From assembly GCA_947504115.1 (NCBI GenBank), contig CANNGH010000003.1:310001-374000 (forward strand): 64,000 bases of DNA. The letters run 5' to 3'. The DNA is from an uncultured Sedimentitalea sp. (GTDB taxonomy: Bacteria; Pseudomonadota; Alphaproteobacteria; Rhodobacterales; Rhodobacteraceae). The position numbers and the translations under genes are program-made. The notes under the pieces are model-generated. The model was given only the letters and a program-made list of their open reading frames with translations, made no database searches and had not been told where the DNA came from. Below, piece after piece: positions 1 to 8,628 of this stretch (the stretch's first letter is position 1; each line of letters starts with the position of its first letter).

Positions 1-2022
1 AGCTTCGACAGCACCGCGGCGGAAAAGCGTCTGTGCGCGCTGTTCTCGGTCAACACGCTGGACGCGTTCGGGACGTTCAGCCGGGCCGAGATCTCGGCTA
101 TGGGCGCGTTGATCGACTATCTGGAAATCACCCAGCGCGGAAAATTACCGCTGCTGCGCACCCCCCAGCGCGAGGCCGAGAACAGCGTCGTGCAGATCGA
201 TGCCGCCACACGGCGCAATCTGGAACTGACCCGCTCGCTGACGGGCGGGCGCGCCGGATCGCTGCTGGCCGTGATCGACCGCACCGTGACGCCGGGCGGC
301 GCGCGGCTGCTGGAACAACGCCTGTCCAGCCCGTCCCGTGCGCTGGAGGTGATCCATGCGCGGCTGGCGGGCGTGGATTTCGCCGTGGAGCGCAGCCATG
401 ATTCCGCCGATCTGCGCGAGGCGCTGCGCAAGACCCCGGATCTGGATCGCGCCCTCTCGCGCCTGTCGCTCGACCGGGGGGGGCCACGCGATCTGGCCGC
501 CATCCGCAATGGGCTGGAGCAGGCCGCCCGGATCGGCCAAATCGGCGGCGCGCAGGATCTTCCGCCTCTGCTGGCGGATGCGATGCGGGCGCTGACCGGC
601 TTCGATGACCTGACCGCGCTGCTCGACGCCGCGCTGGTTTCCGATCCGCCCCTGCTGGCCCGCGATGGCGGGTTCATCGCCCAAGGGTACGAGCCGGAAC
701 TCGACGAGGCCCGCACCCTGCGCGACGAGGGGCGCTCCGTGATCGCGCGCCTGCAACAGGGATATGCCGAACAGACGGGAATCGCCTCGCTGAAGATCAA
801 GCACAACAACGTGCTGGGTTATTTCATCGAGACCACGGCAACCCATGCCGCAAGGATGCAATCGCCACCGCTGAACGAAACCTATATCCACCGCCAGACC
901 ACCGCCAATCAGGTCCGGTTCACCACGGTCGAACTCAGCGATCTGGAAACCCGCATCCTGAATGCCGGCAATCAGGCGCTCGAGATCGAAAAGCGGCTCT
1001 ATGACCGGCTTAGAGCCGCAATTCTCGATCGCGCCGCACCGATCAGCCAAGCCGCTGGCGCCCTGGCCGAAATCGATCTGACCACCGCGCTGGCCGATCT
1101 GGCGCTGGCCGAAAACTGGTGCCGCCCGCAGGTCGATGACGGCCGCGCCTTCGCCATCAAGGGCGGTCGCCACCCCGTCGTGGAACACAGCCTGCGCCAG
1201 CAAGGCGGCGCGCCTTTCATCGCCAACGATTGCGATCTGTCCGCCGACACAGGCGCCGCGATCTGGCTATTGACAGGACCGAACATGGCCGGCAAATCGA
1301 CCTTCCTGCGCCAGAATGCCCTGATCGCGCTGCTGGCGCAGATTGGCAGCCACGTTCCGGCTGAATCGGCGCATATCGGCATGGTCAGCCAATTGTTCAG
1401 CCGCGTCGGCGCCAGCGACGATCTGGCGCGCGGGCGGTCAACTTTCATGGTCGAAATGGTCGAAACCGCCGCGATCCTCAATCAGGCCGACGATCGCGCG
1501 CTTGTAATCCTCGACGAAATCGGTCGCGGCACCGCCACCTATGACGGGCTGTCCATCGCCTGGGCGACGCTGGAACATCTGCACGCCACCAACCGCAGCC
1601 GTGCGCTGTTCGCCACGCATTACCACGAACTGACCGCGCTCGCGGGCAAACTGGAAGGCGTGGAAAACGCCACCGTCGCCGTCAAGGAATGGCAGGGAGA
1701 GGTGATCTTCCTGCACGAGGTCCGCAAGGGCGCCGCCGACCGCTCTTACGGGGTGCAGGTCGCGCAACTGGCCGGATTGCCCGCCTCGGTTGTCGAACGC
1801 GCCCGCGTCGTGCTCGAGGCGCTGGAACAGGGCGAACGCGAAGGCGGCGCGGCGCAGAAGGCCTTCATCGACGATCTGCCGCTATTCTCGGTCGCCCCGC
1901 CGCCCCCGCCTGCAAAACCTTCGCCGCTGACGTCCATGCTGGACCGGATCCACCCGGACGAGCTCAGCCCCCGAGAGGCGCTCGATCTGATCTACAAATT
2001 GAAAGAGGCGGCCAGATCCTGA
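1..2022 (+). CDS. mutS: DNA mismatch repair protein MutS (5' end missing)
   Basis: This is the C-terminal 673 codons of MutS, the ATPase that recognises base mismatches and starts repair with MutL. The frame is open from base 1, so the mismatch-binding N-terminus lies outside the window. The visible part holds the connector, the lever and clamp regions, and then the ATPase domain: Walker A GPNMAGKST at about 1276-1302, Walker B VILDEIGRGT near 1504, and the downstream FATHYHEL motif near 1612. The C-terminal tail ends with the conserved helix-turn-helix dimerisation segment (HPDELSPREALDLIYKL). It is convergent with grpE. The first ATG in the window (100) is internal and is not the start. Confidence 0.97.
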   Translation, partial: SFDSTAAEKRLCALFSVNTLDAFGTFSRAEISAMGALIDYLEITQRGKLPLLRTPQREAENSVVQIDAATRRNLELTRSLTGGRAGSLLAVIDRTVTPGGARLLEQRLSSPSRALEVIHARLAGVDFAVERSHDSADLREALRKTPDLDRALSRLSLDRGGPRDLAAIRNGLEQAARIGQIGGAQDLPPLLADAMRALTGFDDLTALLDAALVSDPPLLARDGGFIAQGYEPELDEARTLRDEGRSVIARLQQGYAEQTGIASLKIKHNNVLGYFIETTATHAARMQSPPLNETYIHRQTTANQVRFTTVELSDLETRILNAGNQALEIEKRLYDRLRAAILDRAAPISQAAGALAEIDLTTALADLALAENWCRPQVDDGRAFAIKGGRHPVVEHSLRQQGGAPFIANDCDLSADTGAAIWLLTGPNMAGKSTFLRQNALIALLAQIGSHVPAESAHIGMVSQLFSRVGASDDLARGRSTFMVEMVETAAILNQADDRALVILDEIGRGTATYDGLSIAWATLEHLHATNRSRALFATHYHELTALAGKLEGVENATVAVKEWQGEVIFLHEVRKGAADRSYGVQVAQLAGLPASVVERARVVLEALEQGEREGGAAQKAFIDDLPLFSVAPPPPPAKPSPLTSMLDRIHPDELSPREALDLIYKLKEAARS

Positions 2023-2054
2023 CCGCCCCGGCTTCTTTCTGGTCTGAAATACCC

Positions 2055-2067
2055 CCGCCGGAGGCGG
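2055..2067 (-). terminator. Hairpin between mutS and grpE
   Basis: A CCGCC-GGA-GGCGG hairpin. Read on the minus strand it is followed by GGGTATTT, so it could end grpE transcription. A GC hairpin plus GTATTT after genes resembles a short intergenic element I associate with Rhodobacteraceae; that association is from memory. The U-run is short. Confidence 0.4.
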
Positions 2068-2080
2068 TCCGACATCGCGA

Positions 2081-2644
2081 TCAGGACGCCGGTGTGGACG
2101 ACACACCGACCTGCGCGGGTCGCAACAGGCGGTCATGCAGCAGGAACCCCTCGGCGGAAACCTGGATGATATCGCCCGCACGGGTATCCGGGACCGGCGC
2201 CTCGAACATCGCCTGATGCAACTGCGGATCGAACCGATCCCCGATCTCGGGCGCAACCAGCGTAATGCCGTGGCGGGCGAACACGTTCAGCAATTCGCGC
2301 ATGGTCAGTTCCACGCCTTCCAGCAGGGCGGCGGATACCTGTTTCTGCTCGTCGTTGGCAGCCTCAAGCGCCCGTTTCATGTTGTCATAAACCGGCAGCA
2401 TGTCGCGCGCCAGTTTCGAGCCGCCATATTGTTCGGCCTCGCGGCGGTCCTTCTCGGCCCGCTTGCGGGAATTCTCGGCATCGGCCAAGGCCCGCATAAG
2501 CCTGTCGCGCAGCTGGTCGCGTTCGGCACGGATCTCGTCCAGTTGCAGCGCGTCATCGCCGATCTCGGCCATGTCGTCGGCATATTCCTCGGCCTCGGCC
2601 GCGGCCAGATCGTCAAGGAAATCGTTGTTCTTCGGCTCTGCCAT
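2081..2644 (-). CDS. grpE: Nucleotide exchange factor GrpE
   Basis: GrpE (187 aa) is the cytoplasmic co-chaperone that releases ADP from DnaK. The family layout is visible: an acidic disordered N-terminus, a long charged coiled coil from about residue 36 to 80 (ERDQLRDRLMRALADAEN, then KDRREAEQYG), the MKRAL segment, and a C-terminal beta domain with the conserved H-x-A-M-F and hydrophobic end (GFLLHDRLLRPAQVGVS). The length is normal. It lies 9 bp downstream of hrcA on the same strand, a common heat-shock pairing, so the two are probably co-transcribed. Confidence 0.97.
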   Translation of the reverse strand: MAEPKNNDFLDDLAAAEAEEYADDMAEIGDDALQLDEIRAERDQLRDRLMRALADAENSRKRAEKDRREAEQYGGSKLARDMLPVYDNMKRALEAANDEQKQVSAALLEGVELTMRELLNVFARHGITLVAPEIGDRFDPQLHQAMFEAPVPDTRAGDIIQVSAEGFLLHDRLLRPAQVGVSSTPAS

Positions 2645-2653
2645 CTTTCACCT

Positions 2654-3718
2654 CTAACTCCGGTCGGCGATCAATCGTCCCACAAGCTGCGCCGTGTAAT
2701 CGACGATCGGCACGATCCGCCCGTAATTCAGGCGCGTGGGGCCGATCACCCCGACGGCGCCAATCACCTTTCGGTTAGCGTTCATATATGGGGAAACCAC
2801 CAGAGAGGAACCCGAAAGTGAAAAAAGTTTATTTTCCGAGCCTATAAAGATACGCACACCGTCGCCCTGTTCGGTCAGGTCGAGGAATTCCGCGATGTCA
2901 CGCTTGCGTTCCAGGTCGTCGAACAGCGACCGGATGCGTTCCAGCCCCTCTTCCTCTTCGTCGCCCGCCAGCAGATTCGCGCGGCCCCGCACGATCAGCC
3001 GGGCGGAATCCACGTCCTCGCCGTCCCAGACCGCCAATCCACTTTCCACCATCTCGCGCGCCAGGCTGTCGATCTCCTGCCGCCGCGCGCTGATCTCGTG
3101 CTGGATGACGTGACGAACCTCGGCCAGCGTCTTGCCCTCGATGAGCGCATTGAGGAAATTCGCCGCTTCGCGCATCGAACTGGGTGTCTGGCCCGGCGGT
3201 GGTTTGAACAGGCGGTTCTCCACGTGCCCATCTGAAAACACCAGCACCACCAGCGCGCGGTCATGGCCCAGATTGACGAACTCGATATGCCGGATCTCGG
3301 TTTCATGTTTCGGGCTGAGCACCAGCGACGCCCCCCTCGTCACGCCCGAGAGGGCCGAGCCGACGCGATCCAGAAGGTTTCCCACATCGGCGGTGTTGCT
3401 GGACAGGGTTTCGTCGATCTTCTTGCGGTCACTCGCGCTCAGATCGCCGACCTCGAGCAGCCCGTCCACGAACATGCGCAGCCCCAACTGCGTCGGCACG
3501 CGTCCGGCACTGGTATGCGGACTGTCCAGAAGGCCCAGATATTCCAGATCCTGCATGACGTTGCGCACGGTTGCCGCGCTGACCTTTTCGCTCAGCGTCC
3601 GGGTCAGGGTGCGGCTGCCGACCGGATCGCCGCTGTCGAGATAAGTTTCGACCACGCGCCGGAACACCTCGCGCGAGCGGTCGTTCATCTCCTGCAACAG
3701 ACGCGGGGCGTCACTCAT
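2654..3718 (-). CDS. hrcA: Heat-inducible transcription repressor HrcA
   Basis: HrcA (354 aa from this start) represses class I heat-shock genes by binding CIRCE operators and depends on GroEL for activity. The N-terminal winged helix is visible (SREVFRRVVETYLDSGDPVGS, then KVSAATVRNVMQDLE), followed by the GAF-like dimerisation core and the C-terminal segment ending VGRLIADRS. I chose the ATG at 3718 (MSDAPRLLQEMN) because the 30 codons further upstream run into the promoter region and do not look like HrcA. No CIRCE palindrome is visible beside it, so its operator should be elsewhere, probably at groESL. Confidence 0.95.
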   Translation of the reverse strand: MSDAPRLLQEMNDRSREVFRRVVETYLDSGDPVGSRTLTRTLSEKVSAATVRNVMQDLEYLGLLDSPHTSAGRVPTQLGLRMFVDGLLEVGDLSASDRKKIDETLSSNTADVGNLLDRVGSALSGVTRGASLVLSPKHETEIRHIEFVNLGHDRALVVLVFSDGHVENRLFKPPPGQTPSSMREAANFLNALIEGKTLAEVRHVIQHEISARRQEIDSLAREMVESGLAVWDGEDVDSARLIVRGRANLLAGDEEEEGLERIRSLFDDLERKRDIAEFLDLTEQGDGVRIFIGSENKLFSLSGSSLVVSPYMNANRKVIGAVGVIGPTRLNYGRIVPIVDYTAQLVGRLIADRS

Positions 3719-3741
3719 ACCGGATTCCCTCGATTTCGCGG

Positions 3742-3771
3742 CCATTAAAGTCCACCAAAGCCAAAGGTCAA
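3742..3771 (-). promoter_or_regulatory. Possible hrcA-grpE promoter
   Basis: On the minus strand TTGACC (3771-3766) is followed after 18 bp by TAATGG (3747-3742), about 25 bp before the hrcA start codon. It could be a sigma-70 or heat-shock promoter. It rests only on resemblance to -35 and -10 elements. Confidence 0.3.
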
Positions 3772-3829
3772 TGCTTGCATCCCCGCCCCGCCGGGCGCTA
3801 TCCCACAAACAACCAGAAAAGGATGTTTC

Positions 3830-4543
3830 ATGCGCCCCTCAGGACGAGATCTAAGCGAAATGCGCCCGGTTTCAATCGAAACCGGCATCACCAAACATGC
3901 CGAAGGGTCGTGCATGATCCGCATCGGTGACACCCATGTGCTGTGCACGGCCTCGCTCGAGGATCGTGTGCCGCCGTTCATCAAGGGCTCGGGTCTTGGC
4001 TGGGTGACGGCGGAATACGGCATGCTGCCGCGCTCGACCACGTCGCGGATGCGGCGGGAGGCATCGGCGGGCAAACAGGGCGGGCGCACCGTGGAAATTC
4101 AACGTCTGATCGGACGCGCCCTGCGCGCAGGCGTCGATCGCAGCGCGTTGGGCGAACGCCAGATCACGGTCGATTGCGACGTGATCCAGGCCGATGGCGG
4201 CACCCGCTGCGCCGCGATCACCGGGGGCTGGGTTGCGCTGCGCCTTGCGGTGAACAAGCTGATGAAGGCGGGCGACGTGGTGTCCGATCCGCTGGTCGAT
4301 CCGGTCGCCGCCGTCTCCTGCGGCATCTATGCCGGCCAGCCGGTGCTGGATCTGGATTACCCCGAGGATAGCGAGGCCGGTGTTGATGGCAATTTCATCA
4401 TGACCGGATCGGGCAAGCTGATCGAGGTGCAGATGTCCGCCGAAGGATCGCTGTTCAACCGCGACCAGATGAACCAGTTGATCGACCTCGCCGAAAAGGG
4501 CGTGGGCGAGCTGGTGGCGGCGCAAAGAGCCGCCACGCAATGA
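3830..4543 (+). CDS. rph: Ribonuclease PH
   Basis: RNase PH (237 aa) is a phosphorolytic 3'-5' exoribonuclease that trims tRNA precursors. The sequence runs full length from [19 protein letters not shown] to the C-terminal [12 protein letters not shown]. It includes the conserved phosphate-site segment [17 protein letters not shown], the [10 protein letters not shown] motif, the catalytic-region [12 protein letters not shown], and the [15 protein letters not shown] segment near the C-terminus. AAGGA lies just upstream of the ATG. The stop overlaps the start of rdgB (ATGA), so translation is probably coupled. Confidence 0.97.
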   Translation: MRPSGRDLSEMRPVSIETGITKHAEGSCMIRIGDTHVLCTASLEDRVPPFIKGSGLGWVTAEYGMLPRSTTSRMRREASAGKQGGRTVEIQRLIGRALRAGVDRSALGERQITVDCDVIQADGGTRCAAITGGWVALRLAVNKLMKAGDVVSDPLVDPVAAVSCGIYAGQPVLDLDYPEDSEAGVDGNFIMTGSGKLIEVQMSAEGSLFNRDQMNQLIDLAEKGVGELVAAQRAATQ

Positions 4544-5151
4544 CCCGCAAGTTCACCGGCGACCGTCTTTTGATCGCAACCCACAATCAGGGTAAACTGG
4601 AAGAGATGGCGCATCTTCTGAAACCTCATGGGGTGACTGTCATCGGTGCCGGTGAACTGAACCTGCCGGAACCGGACGAAACCGAAAGCAGCTTTGTCGG
4701 CAACGCCCGGATCAAGGCGCACGCCGCCGCCAGGGCGACCGGCCTGCCCGCCCTTTCGGACGATTCCGGTATCGAGATCGAGGCGCTGAACAATGCCCCG
4801 GGCGTCTATACTGCCGATTGGGCCGAAACCCTCACGGGGCGCGATTTCACCATGGCCATGGAGCGCGCCCACCGTGAGCTGGAAGAAATCAACGCGCCCC
4901 ACCCGCGCCGCGCCCGGTTCTGTTGCACGCTGGTTCTGGCCTGGCCCGACGGCCATGACGAGGTTTTCCCCGGCACTGTCGAGGGCCAGGTCGTCTGGCC
5001 GATGCGCGGCACGCAGGGGCACGGCTATGATCCGATTTTTCAACCCGATGGCCATGATCTGACATTCGGAGAAATGGACCGCTGGGAAAAGAACCGCATC
5101 AGCCACCGCGCCCGTGCCGTGGCGAATTTCGTGGAGGGCTGTTTTGGCTGA
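4540..5151 (+). CDS. rdgB: dITP/XTP pyrophosphatase (RdgB/HAM1)
   Basis: This 203-aa protein hydrolyses non-canonical purine nucleoside triphosphates (dITP, XTP) to monophosphates, keeping them out of DNA. Family signatures are visible: the N-terminal [11 protein letters not shown], the [14 protein letters not shown] segment, [21 protein letters not shown] around residues 75-95, [11 protein letters not shown], and the final NRISHRARA. It overlaps rph by 4 nt at its start. Its end overlaps the start of hemW by 8 nt, so the three genes form one operon. Confidence 0.96.
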   Translation: MTRKFTGDRLLIATHNQGKLEEMAHLLKPHGVTVIGAGELNLPEPDETESSFVGNARIKAHAAARATGLPALSDDSGIEIEALNNAPGVYTADWAETLTGRDFTMAMERAHRELEEINAPHPRRARFCCTLVLAWPDGHDEVFPGTVEGQVVWPMRGTQGHGYDPIFQPDGHDLTFGEMDRWEKNRISHRARAVANFVEGCFG

Positions 5152-6301
5152 AGACTGGCGCAATGGCGGCTTCGGGCTGTATGTCCACTGGCCGTTCTGT
5201 CAGGCCAAATGCCCCTATTGCGATTTCAACAGCCACGTATCGCGCGAGATTGACGAATCCCGCTGGCGCGCCGCATATCTGCGCGAAATCGCCCGCGTTG
5301 CCGAAGAAACCTCCGGCCGCGTCCTCAACTCGATCTTCTTTGGCGGCGGCACACCCAGCCTGATGCATCCCGATACGGTCGCGGCTGTGATTGACGCGGC
5401 CCGCGCGCGTTGGCCCTTTGCCAATGACATCGAAATCACCCTCGAAGCCAATCCCGGTTCGGTCGAGGCCGGACGGTTCGCCGGCTATAGCGATGCCGGC
5501 GTCAACCGCGTTTCCATGGGAATACAGGCGCTCAACGACACCGATCTGCGCCGCCTTGGACGCCTGCACAGCGTCGCCGAAGCCCGCACTGCGTTCGACG
5601 TCGCCCGGTCCTGTTTCGACCGGGTCAGTTTTGACCTGATCTATGCGCGACAGGACCAGTCCACGGCCGATTGGCAGCGCGAACTGGAACAGGCGCTGAG
5701 CATGGCGGTCGATCATCTGTCACTTTATCAACTGACCATCGAGGACGGCACCGCTTTTGGTGAACGCTACAGGGCCGGCGGTCTGCGCGGCCTTCCGGAC
5801 GATGACATGTCTGCGGATATGTACCACCTGACGCAGGATATCTGCGCTGCTCATGATCTGCCGAGATACGAGGTATCAAACCATGCGCGTTCGGGCGCGG
5901 AATCGCGGCATAATCTGATTTACTGGCGTTACGGCGACTATGCTGGAATCGGCCCGGGCGCGCATGGCCGATTGACGCGTGAGGGACAGCGTTTCGCGAC
6001 AGAAGCCTGGCAAATGCCCGCCGCCTGGCTGGATGCCGTTGATTCAGGCGGCGGGGAACGCCTGCGCGCTGTCATCCCGCCACAGGATCAGGCCGAAGAA
6101 TACCTGATGATGGGGCTCAGGTTGCGCGAAGGTCTAGATATTGAGCGTTATCATATGCTGGCCCGACAGGAACTGAGCGCCATCCGGCGGCAGAATCTGG
6201 CAGAGATCGGCATGATTCAGGACAATGGTTCGCAGATCACAGCCACCGAGCGTGGCATGATGGTGCTCAACTCCGTGATTTCCGAATTGTTGTCCGATTA
6301 A
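5144..6301 (+). CDS. hemW: Heme chaperone HemW (radical SAM, CPO-like)
   Basis: HemW (385 aa) is a radical-SAM-family protein thought to deliver heme; it was long annotated as oxygen-independent coproporphyrinogen oxidase. The FeS motif is C-x3-C-x2-C (CQAKCPYCDFNSH near residue 18), the HemW spacing. GGGTPSL follows, then the SAM-binding and C-terminal HemW domains. I chose the TTG at 5144 ([18 protein letters not shown]): GGAGG lies 8 bp upstream, and an ATG start at 5114 would add residues read from the rdgB end. The stop overlaps that of parB by 4 bp, tail to tail. Confidence 0.9.
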   Translation: MAEDWRNGGFGLYVHWPFCQAKCPYCDFNSHVSREIDESRWRAAYLREIARVAEETSGRVLNSIFFGGGTPSLMHPDTVAAVIDAARARWPFANDIEITLEANPGSVEAGRFAGYSDAGVNRVSMGIQALNDTDLRRLGRLHSVAEARTAFDVARSCFDRVSFDLIYARQDQSTADWQRELEQALSMAVDHLSLYQLTIEDGTAFGERYRAGGLRGLPDDDMSADMYHLTQDICAAHDLPRYEVSNHARSGAESRHNLIYWRYGDYAGIGPGAHGRLTREGQRFATEAWQMPAAWLDAVDSGGGERLRAVIPPQDQAEEYLMMGLRLREGLDIERYHMLARQELSAIRRQNLAEIGMIQDNGSQITATERGMMVLNSVISELLSD

Positions 6302-7188
6302 CCACCACTCAACAACCGACACAACGTGTCGAGATCGTCAAGATCACGATATTTGATCGTCATCTCGCCGGATTCCTGTCCGGGCTTGTGGTTTATGGCC
6401 ACTTTCATTCGCAAATTCGCCGCAAGATCGCCCTCCAAAGCCTGCGTATCCGCATCTTTTTCCCCCGCGGCTTTCGCAGGTCGGGGCTTGGGGGTCATAT
6501 CACCCGCAGCCGCCTTTTTTACCAGCGCCTCGGTTGCGCGCACGGACAATCCGCCGCTGACAATCTTGTTCGCGAGAAGCGAGGGGTTTTCCGCCGTCAC
6601 CAGCGCGCGCGCGTGGCCCGCCGATAGCTTGCCTTCGCGCAGAAACTCCTGCACGTCGTCCGGCAAACTCAACAATCGCAGAAGGTTGGCGATGTGACTT
6701 CGGCTTTTACCCAGCGCCTCGGCCATTTTTTCCTGCGTGTGACCAAAACTGTCCATCAATTGCCGATATCCCGCCGCCTCCTCGACCGCGTTCAGATCGG
6801 CGCGCTGGATATTTTCGATTATTGCGACCTCCAGCACCTCGACATCGTTGAAATCTCGAACAAGCACAGGAATTTCGTGGAGTTGCGCCCGCTGCGCGGC
6901 ACGCCAGCGCCGTTCTCCCGCGACAATCTCGTATCGATCATCGGCTATCGGCCGCACGATCAACGGCTGAATGATCCCCTTCTCCTTTACCGAGGCGGTG
7001 AGATCGTCCAGATCCTCCTGCCGGAACCGACGGCGCGGTTGGTTGGGATTCGCCTGCAATTTTTCGATCGGAACGCGCATGTCCGGACGAATTTGCGGTG
7101 TATCCGATGCAGATTCGATAGAAACATCGGCCATCAGCGCCGACAATCCCCGCCCCAATCCGCGCGGTTTCGTCTTGTTTTCCGCCAT
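6298..7188 (-). CDS. parB: Chromosome partitioning protein ParB
   Basis: ParB (296 aa from this start) binds parS near the origin, spreads as a CTP-dependent clamp and works with ParA in origin segregation. Visible parts are the N-terminal LGRGLSALM box that contacts ParA, the VAGERRWRAAQ CTP-binding motif, IENIQRADLNAVEEA, the helix-turn-helix TQEKMAEALGKSRSHIANLLRLL, and a C-terminal dimerisation region. An ATG at 7212 overlaps the parA stop, but GAGGAG sits about 9 bp before the ATG at 7188, so that start is preferred. Two perfect parS sites are nearby at 8578 and 10486. Confidence 0.95.
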   Translation of the reverse strand: MAENKTKPRGLGRGLSALMADVSIESASDTPQIRPDMRVPIEKLQANPNQPRRRFRQEDLDDLTASVKEKGIIQPLIVRPIADDRYEIVAGERRWRAAQRAQLHEIPVLVRDFNDVEVLEVAIIENIQRADLNAVEEAAGYRQLMDSFGHTQEKMAEALGKSRSHIANLLRLLSLPDDVQEFLREGKLSAGHARALVTAENPSLLANKIVSGGLSVRATEALVKKAAAGDMTPKPRPAKAAGEKDADTQALEGDLAANLRMKVAINHKPGQESGEMTIKYRDLDDLDTLCRLLSGG

Positions 7189-7208
7189 TTTTCTGCTCTC
7201 CTCACCCG

Positions 7209-8015
7209 TCATGCCGGTTGCCGGTGCTTTTGCACCATCTCTTGCGCCAACGCCCGATAGGCCTCGGCCCCTTGCGATTTCGTATCATAACGCAACACCG
7301 GCAGCGCGAAAGACGGTGCTTCGCTTACCCGCACATTACGCGGAATCACCGTCCGAAACACGAGATCACCCAAATTATCGCGCGCATCCTGCTCCACCTG
7401 CTGTGAAAGATTGTTCCGCCGGTCGTACATGGTCAACAAAATGCCTTCTATGCGAAGGCTTCGGTTCGCCGTCTGGCGGACTTCGCGGATTGTCAGCATC
7501 AGCTGCGACAGGCCTTCCAGCGCAAAAAACTCACTTTGAAGCGGCACCAGCACGGAATCCGACGCCACCATGCCATTCACAGTCAGAAGATTCAGCGAGG
7601 GAGGGCAATCGATGAGTATATAATCCAACGCGAAGCCCTCGATATCGGCCTGGCGCAGGGCATCGTGGAGCAAGAAGCTGCGTTTTTCGTTGGACATCAA
7701 CTCGATATCAGCCGAACTCAGGTCGATATTTGCAGGTACGATACAAAGATTCTCGGTAGCTGTCGGCATGATAACGTCAGTAAGCGGCGCATTATCCACA
7801 AGGAGATCATACGTTGTCATGGTGCGATCTTCGGGCTCGATGCCCAGCCCGGTGGACGCGTTACCCTGGGGATCCAGGTCAACGATAAGAACCCGCGCGC
7901 CCGCCTCGACCAGAGCCGCGCCCAGGTTTATCGTGGTCGTCGTTTTTCCCACCCCGCCTTTTTGGTTTGCGATTGCGATTATCCGAGGTTGGGCAGGCCG
8001 AGATGAATCAGACAA
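7209..8015 (-). CDS. parA: Chromosome partitioning ATPase ParA
   Basis: ParA (268 aa) is the Walker-type ATPase that moves ParB-parS complexes. The deviant Walker A KGGVGKTTT lies at about residues 19-27, followed by LIVDLDPQGNASTGLG, the Walker B region YILIDCPPSLN, and the C-terminal FRTVIPRNVRVSEAPS typical of chromosomal ParA. The start codon is TTG at 8015, supported by AAGGAG 7 bp upstream. It overlaps the end of rsmG by 8 bp and is followed directly by parB, giving the usual rsmG-parA-parB order. Confidence 0.96.
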   Translation of the reverse strand: MSDSSRPAQPRIIAIANQKGGVGKTTTTINLGAALVEAGARVLIVDLDPQGNASTGLGIEPEDRTMTTYDLLVDNAPLTDVIMPTATENLCIVPANIDLSSADIELMSNEKRSFLLHDALRQADIEGFALDYILIDCPPSLNLLTVNGMVASDSVLVPLQSEFFALEGLSQLMLTIREVRQTANRSLRIEGILLTMYDRRNNLSQQVEQDARDNLGDLVFRTVIPRNVRVSEAPSFALPVLRYDTKSQGAEAYRALAQEMVQKHRQPA

Positions 8016-8628
8016 GCGACGCTCCTTCGATCTTCAGAATAACGGCCTTGGAATCTGTGACGCTTGTAATCGCTGCGTAGCGGAATTGCCATTTCTCTTG
8101 TGCGGCCGACACCTCTTTTTCCCATGTCTCGCCCTTGGGAAAGATGGCGAAACCGTCACGGGAAAGATGGCGGCTGGCGTATCCGAGCAAGACCGCAAGA
8201 TCCGCGACAGCACGCGCTGACACGATATCGGCCCCCCGCGGTGGAAGCGTTTCAATCCTGCTCGCCCGAATATCACAGCGAATACCAGCCTCCCGAGCGG
8301 CGTTCCGAAGGAAGGCAGCCTTTCTCTGATCGCTTTCAACCAGCGTAAACCGCAGGTCCGGCGCATCCTCGGCTGCCAGAATCGCTGCAATGAGGCCCGG
8401 AAAGCCTCCGCCGCTGCCCAGATCCAACCAATGACCCGCATGCGGTACACATTTATAAACCTGAATGGAATCAGCGATATGCCGCGACCACAGGTTGTCT
8501 AAGCTAGCGGAGGATACCAAGTTTATGCGCGGGTTCCACTTGCGCAAGATATCCTCGAACTTTTGCAGGCGAGCCATTGTTTCACGTGAAACATTCCATT
8601 CCGTCCACGGCGCTTGATCGGTGATCAT
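8008..8628 (-). CDS. rsmG: 16S rRNA (guanine-527-N7) methyltransferase RsmG (GidB)
   Basis: RsmG (206 aa) methylates N7 of G527 in 16S rRNA using SAM. The Rossmann SAM site is [12 protein letters not shown] near residue 68. [12 protein letters not shown] and the late FAIFPKG motif match the family. The start ATG at 8628 overlaps the mnmG stop (ATGA). The N-terminal codons for N-V-S-R-E-T carry a complete parS site (8578-8593), so ParB can bind inside this gene. Confidence 0.95.
   Translation of the reverse strand: MITDQAPWTEWNVSRETMARLQKFEDILRKWNPRINLVSSASLDNLWSRHIADSIQVYKCVPHAGHWLDLGSGGGFPGLIAAILAAEDAPDLRFTLVESDQRKAAFLRNAAREAGIRCDIRASRIETLPPRGADIVSARAVADLAVLLGYASRHLSRDGFAIFPKGETWEKEVSAAQEKWQFRYAAITSVTDSKAVILKIEGASLV
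8578..8593. promoter_or_regulatory. parS site 1 (inside rsmG)
   Basis: The 16-bp perfect palindrome TGTTTCACGTGAAACA matches the classic chromosomal parS consensus at every position. It sits within the rsmG coding sequence, about 0.6 kb from the parA start. It is the expected ParB nucleation site. Confidence 0.95.

Noticed and set aside
3719-3829. CIRCE operator in front of hrcA
   Set aside because: No TTAGCACTC-N9-GAGTGCTAA-like repeat is visible in the divergent region.
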